Positions 59,666 to 64,000 of a stretch of 64,000 nucleotides of DNA are shown here, in pieces (the first letter of the stretch is position 1; the number at the start of each line of letters is the position of its first letter). This DNA is from Siphonodentalium dalli (lineage: Eukaryota; Mollusca; Scaphopoda; Gadilida; Siphonodentaliidae). The position numbers and the translations under genes are program-made. The stretch spans positions 121,354,723-121,418,722 of the forward strand of contig CP136063.1 of assembly GCA_032622095.1 (NCBI GenBank), given 5' to 3'. The notes below the pieces were generated by a model. That model was given only the letters and a program-made list of their open reading frames with translations. It was not told the origin of the DNA and ran no database searches.

Positions 59666-60330
59666 AATTCAAGTAACTAATAATGTAATTATTAGGTGTA
59701 CCTGTTTGCCACTGTCAGCTCAGAAGAAAACTTCTCATCATACAGAGACTGTATTCAGGCCTTTACATTAGTCTAATTTGGGGACACCGAACAAACCTGC
59801 CGGACCATGGTTCCGGCAGGTTTGCGAAAATTTGAGATTTCAAGTCCACGAAACGCCATTTCCTGGCTTCTCAGACTATAATAAGTATCTATTTCAACCT
59901 AATTGTATTGAATTGAATCTTTCATTTCTAGTCCATTTCACATTTTCAGAGCAATATACAAGGTCACATCCAGAAAATTGTTTCATACAGTACCATTTAC
60001 AGAATTGGATATCAAACTCATCATCCCAAAACACTTTTTGACTTTATTCTTGTGCATAATTCTAATATATTATTAAGTCAATTATTTAATAAATATAATT
60101 TTAGTATCTAATTCTTGTTGCTGAATGTGTTCAAAATTATGTGAACTTAAGTGCTAACTTAAGTTATGTATATTGTGACAGTCACAAACTGATGAAAATA
60201 TAAATAAATGAATTGATTAAAAATTAAATCTAATCAACTTATCAAGAATGAAGTTTATGATGAAATCGTGTATTTAATAATATATATGGATTTTGGGATG
60301 ATGGTTATTAACCAAACACTAATTTGCTAA
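59666..60330. other. Unassigned; GGGGACACC word
   Basis: AATTTGGGGACACCG near 59775 recurs in the same orientation near 60833. A CCTGCCGG-ACCATGGTT-CCGGCAGG hairpin lies at 59797-59822. No gene recognised here. Confidence 0.4.
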
Positions 60331-60579
60331 ATAACCCCTTATTGAACAGAGTGAACAAAATGACTGACAGTCGCCGGTCGGCTCACTTTCGGTTTCAGTG
60401 AAATTTTCACTTTCAGTTTCCTTCGTTTTGTCAGTTTCGCCAGCGGCAATGTTTGTAAAGAAGGATGTTATGGGCGCAGTTTGACTGTCTTCCTCTTTTC
60501 GTTTGCGTTTGGAAGAGTATGTACCGCTCGTTTTATTGTGAGACTTGCCACTTGTTCGAGGCCTCCCTCGCGAACTCAT
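60319..60579 (-). CDS. Possible N-terminal exon of a nuclear protein
   Basis: The minus strand from ATG 60579 encodes MSSRGRPRTSGKSHNKTSG, then SSKRKRKEEDSQTAPITSFF and an acidic Thr/Glu-rich stretch. An in-frame ATG four codons upstream is also possible. Visible features are an AT-hook-like RGRPR core, a basic KRKRK nuclear localisation type cluster and TAPITSFF. The last resembles a PCNA-interacting (PIP) box with T in place of the usual Q. The frame stops at 60319-60321, so continuation would need a splice donor that I cannot place. It could be the first exon of a host gene on the opposite strand, or the N-terminus of a transposon protein. I do not recognise the family. Confidence 0.35.
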   Translation of the reverse strand: MSSRGRPRTSGKSHNKTSGTYSSKRKRKEEDSQTAPITSFFTNIAAGETDKTKETESENFTETESEPTGDCQSFCSLCSIRGYLAN

Positions 60580-60591
60580 GATTATTTTCAA

Positions 60592-61189
60592 AATTTTATT
60601 CTAAAATCAAAGCTGAAACATTCGTATCTTTCCAAGACAGAAGAGTGTGATAATTTCAAAGGGGGGTAATTCACTATTAAATTAGAACTCGTATTCCGCG
60701 TTTTACAATGTTCCGATTTTGATTTCCGTTTCCGTTTCCGATCGAAAAAAAAAATGTGTTTAGTCTGTCAAAAACATCGATAAAACAATAAAACAAACTC
60801 TTATTTTGGGGACTTTGTCGTAATTTGGGGACACCGGTAGTCGGCTTGAATTGGGGGGAATGATAAGGCCTGCTGTATTATTGGCATTGAGTTATGTTTT
60901 GCTGGACACTAGATAGCATGGCTGGCAGAGTTTGTTGATAACATCTGTCAAATATAATTAATGGATGGCTCTCTTTTTGTTTTCTGTGCAATATTAAGTT
61001 ATAAACCCTTTTTTTGAAACCGGTTCATTAATGTACACTCAATAAGACACCTATTCTAAAAGATTAAATTGGAGTGGTCCATTGTTTATTTGTAGGGATG
61101 TTATACAGACATTGCTGTTTATAGACATTGTTGTTTACAGACACTGTATCTTAGAAATAAATTAACCCACCCATTCCGTAGTTCCAGCA
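60592..61189. other. Unassigned sequence
   Basis: No gene. GTTTCCGTTTCCG simple stretch near 60728 and TTGTTTATAGACATTG-type short repeats near 61105-61145. Confidence 0.4.
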
Positions 61190-61720
61190 TATGATGTCGT
61201 TGAAAATGATTAACCCTCTCCACACATCATATGGTCTTGTGATGTTTTTCATCTGATCATTCTCCTATTCTGCGCCCAGGTTGATGGTGATCCACTTTTC
61301 ACTTACATGGATTTTGGGATTAAAATTAACCCATTCCATAGGCAGGTATTAAATTATCTCTTTCACCTTGAGCCAGGTTCAGTAAGGATTTCTATAAGCC
61401 ACCAATTGAATATTCATCATTAGAGGAAATGTCTTATTTTGAAATTGCCTCAATTGCATTTGGGCTGCAGGATAATAATAATGGTGCTGGTATTCTTGAG
61501 TAAATACTGGTCTTATACTGGTCAAATATTTTTCTACCCGATCACTTTTATAATCTCATTCAGGTTAATCATGACACATTCTTCACCTGTATAGATTTTG
61601 GTATTGATTGAATGGTTTTAAAAATATTAACCCTACATAAAATTTAATAATATTTCTGCTGTTTACAGACATTGTGTCTTTCCAATGATCAGCTTAGAAT
61701 AAAATTAACCTTTGATATAC
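61190..61720 (+). repeat. Degenerate units related to the 58.7-59.0 kb repeats
   Basis: Words such as TTAACCCTCTCCACAC, TTTTTCATCTGATCA, TCACCTGTATAGATTTTGG, GGTATTGATTGAATGG and AAAATATTAACCCT repeat those in 58740-59020. Confidence 0.5.
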
Positions 61721-62329
61721 TGTATGTGATCCAATGTTATGATTCTAAATAGGCCAGACAAATATGGACATAGGTGTCGCCTCGAGAGAGAATTTATGAG
61801 ACCTACATTTTTTATTAGCGTAAATACTAAGCTTTCGGAATCCGTATGTTGAATTTGTCAGATAGGCGGACTTTTTTCTCACCGCGTGGTTTTCTTGAGG
61901 CACCCGATGAAAAAATTGGTAATTTTTTAAATAAAGCCGACATTTTTGATAGAGTATTTTCACACATTTTGAGAAGAAATATTTGTCCAATTTTGTTACC
62001 TGAGAGTGGGGCGATAACCAGAGTAGGGTAATACATGTAACCATTGCATCTCGGAAATGCAGTCATGACGTCATGTGACGTCAAATAATATTTTGGGTGA
62101 GACAAATATGACAATTCACGCAAAGCGTTGTCTTTCGTTTCTTTTAAATCATAAAGTAAGATGGGTATGCTGCATTGTTTTATACCATGGTGAAACTACT
62201 GCCAATTGGCTATATTCTGATATATAATTTATCGCTGCAGGCCGCATTATTTTTTATCAAGAGGCAGCAAAATCAACCCTCCCCCGAAAGTTAAGATGTG
62301 CCATGCTGTGGTATAAGGCACAGAACTCA
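61721..62329. other. Unassigned sequence
   Basis: ORFs of about 98 codons on the minus strand (61745-62123) overlap in two frames and show no recognisable domain. Confidence 0.35.
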
Positions 62330-63170
62330 TGGTTACATGTCAATAGGCTTAACTAACACAACGGCCGTTGAAAGTTTGCTAAAGAATGTAATAATATATA
62401 GGTTTCTGTCCACAAACTCTAACATTAAAGTAGAAACAATATATAATGTACCCGGTCCCCCAGACCCAAAATTTTGATAAATTTCAGAATTTTTCCTAAA
62501 AAATGATATAAAACGCCTTTTTTATTTTCTGGGAGGCAAAATCAGAAGAGAATTAGTAAGGGTGGATATAATTGGTGTATACGTCAATTTAATTCCACCT
62601 TGGATTAAAAAATGACATACTATTAACCCAAAATGGCTGCCAATATGGCAGCCGCAATATAGGTGGAAATTGGGAAATATGTAAGAACGCACAATTACTT
62701 GCTTAAATGGCTTATCTAACAAAGCGGTCGTTGATGAACTGCTAAACTATAGTTTAAGGAAAATATCCCGATCTACAAACTCGAACAACAAAGAAAAAAT
62801 ATTACACAATGCATCTCCTGGCACAAAATTTTGATAAAATTTAGGTATTTTTCTCCAAAAATAACCTAAAGCCATTTTTGTCATCTTCTCGGAAGCCATA
62901 AAGCGCAGAATGTAGCATGGCGGGGATGTTTGGTGTGTACAATAATTCAATGTTGTTTTTGGATTACAAAATGGCTTACTATTATATAAATAAACACCAA
63001 GATTGCTGCCAATACGGTGGTCAGAATAAATGGTGAAATATGTCATGTTTCACTTTTATCGCCATCATTGCCGCCATCTAATGTCTCATACAACCAAAAG
63101 TATTATATTTATTGTATCATGTTACTCCGGGACATCATGATGCGCAATTCTATTTAAAATTGCTACCAGG
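62330..63170 (+). repeat. ~357-bp tandem repeat, 2.3 copies
   Basis: CTTAACTAACACAACGGCCGTTG (62350) and CTTATCTAACAAAGCGGTCGTTG (62707) head two units. Both continue with CACAAACTC/CTACAAACTC, AAAATTTTGATAAA, ATTTTTC, GGAGGCAAAATC/GGAAGCCATAAAG, TTGGTGTATAC/TTGGTGTGTAC, GGATTA..AAATG and GGCTGCC/GCTGCCAATA. A partial third unit runs to about 63170. Diverged, roughly 60-70 percent by eye. Confidence 0.75.
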
Positions 63171-63958
63171 ATGGTGCCCATTATTGACGAATCTTGCATT
63201 GCAACAATCTTTTTATTATGGGCTCAATGTCGGCATCTTTATGCTTCCCGTTCCGATGGGATATCAACCCTGATTATTAGCGGTCGGCTATCGGCAAAGC
63301 CGACCGTTTTGCCGAGGAAAAATTTATTATCCTTGGCTATAAAATAGCCGAGGACATTATCTGAAGAAATGATAAACAAAATGTCAATAAATGAGATTAA
63401 TTATCAACCTTATGTCTATCAAACCATCGACGTATATTGTATGGATAGGACACAAAGCAATTCCCGCTTTATCTTGCGATCGGCGTTACTTCGACCGCAG
63501 CTGGCGAGAATTGCTGTCAGTGGAAGTTAGCGTAGTAACCAGTGTAAACAATCTATAGCGATTACGCATGTCTCGCGTAATTTCGCTGTTTAATGCAGGT
63601 CGATGGTATTAATAAACGATATTTGTGTTACATTTAGTTAGTTGTTTATGGACTTTATTGTTCAATGTCGTCTGTCAGAGTGTTTACAATAATTTCATTG
63701 CAAGAAACATGAACTTTCACAACAGTACCATTTATGTTGTTGTGTGTTGGCTTATATTATTATATAATTAATACTCAGAAAGTATTTTGAAATAAAAACA
63801 AACATGGTTACACATAGTTGAAGTTCTTAAATATCAGTGATCAAATTATTTAGATGACAATTGATTTCTAACAAGATCTAACACATTCAGTAACATAATT
63901 GAACAATTCGCGCTTGTTTTGGACAATTAAAAAAAAAAGCCTAAGAGAATGCTGTTTT
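63171..63958. other. Unassigned; small GGTCGGC palindrome
   Basis: CGGTCGGCTATCGGCAAAGCCGACCG near 63281-63306 is a small inverted repeat. No gene recognised. Confidence 0.45.
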
Positions 63959-63986
63959 TGCCTAGGAGAAATATTTCTCCTAGGCA
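63959..63986. repeat. Perfect 28-bp palindrome
   Basis: TGCCTAGGAGAAAT followed directly by ATTTCTCCTAGGCA, with no spacer. T-runs lie on both sides and further GCCTA words at 63939 and 63994. It may be the tip of a longer foldback element cut by the window end. Confidence 0.85.
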
Positions 63987-64000
63987 TTTTTTTGGCCTAG

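Larger units (their letters stand above)
47034..64000 (+). other. Intron after the APBA-like exon (incomplete)
   Basis: Begins GTGAGTACTAG. No downstream exon encoding the PTB core (the 'FAANYLGS' type motif) or PDZ GLGF loops was seen before the window ends. The stretch is therefore read as one long intron containing the elements listed separately. 47034-47896 holds nothing recognisable. Confidence 0.6.

Noticed and set aside
47034-64000. PTB and PDZ exons of the APBA-like gene
   Set aside because: Looked for NYLGS-like and GLGF-like coding stretches next to splice sites and found none; they probably lie beyond the window.

Overview
This window is eukaryotic, from an invertebrate animal. 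It is AT-rich and mostly non-coding, with spliced gene structure and no operons or ribosome binding sites. Interspersed, foldback and tandem repeats fill much of it. The palindromic words TACATGTA and TAGGCCTA are frequent. I associate that mix with marine invertebrates such as hemichordates, echinoderms and molluscs, but the species cannot be fixed from sequence alone.

One convincing host protein-coding feature is present: a large first coding exon (45364-47033, + strand) that I assign to the APBA/Mint/X11 adaptor family. The assignment rests on the conserved segment at its 3' end. A polypyrimidine-AG acceptor precedes it, an overlapping short upstream ORF precedes its start, and it ends in a consensus donor (AAG|GTGAGT). 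The PTB and PDZ exons expected downstream were not found, so roughly 17 kb after the donor reads as intron. The 45 kb upstream is intergenic or 5' UTR intron.

Layout: 0-1.7 kb, a palindromic element and a minisatellite split by a 5'-truncated LINE. The LINE tail carries six tandem hairpins with covarying stems and a constant internal loop. 3.3-9.7 kb, palindromes, an 'ACCCAGGT' minisatellite, a 45-bp satellite, a second LINE tail and MITEs. 9.9-17.4 kb, at least seven MITE or foldback copies, including a TTAA-flanked foldback. 17.5-21.9 kb, an array of about 160-bp monomers bounded by short inverted termini. 23.4-24.3 kb, a minisatellite that reverses orientation and so forms a giant hairpin. 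26.0-31.0 kb, a 2.36-kb element with long inverted ends and a 2.3-kb near-complete palindrome. 32.0-39.3 kb, three hAT-type elements with target-site duplications. 45.3-47.0 kb, the APBA-like exon. 47.9-52.9 kb, a hAT-like element with subterminal motif clusters, enclosing a second hAT relic that keeps a transposase C-terminus. 53-64 kb, interspersed modules, degenerate tandem repeats and MITEs.

The most unusual signal is the hairpin array at 756-1050. Six copies keep the same asymmetric internal loop (CGCAR / GTCCCG) while both flanking stems change with compensating substitutions. This is a structured nucleic-acid motif I cannot name.
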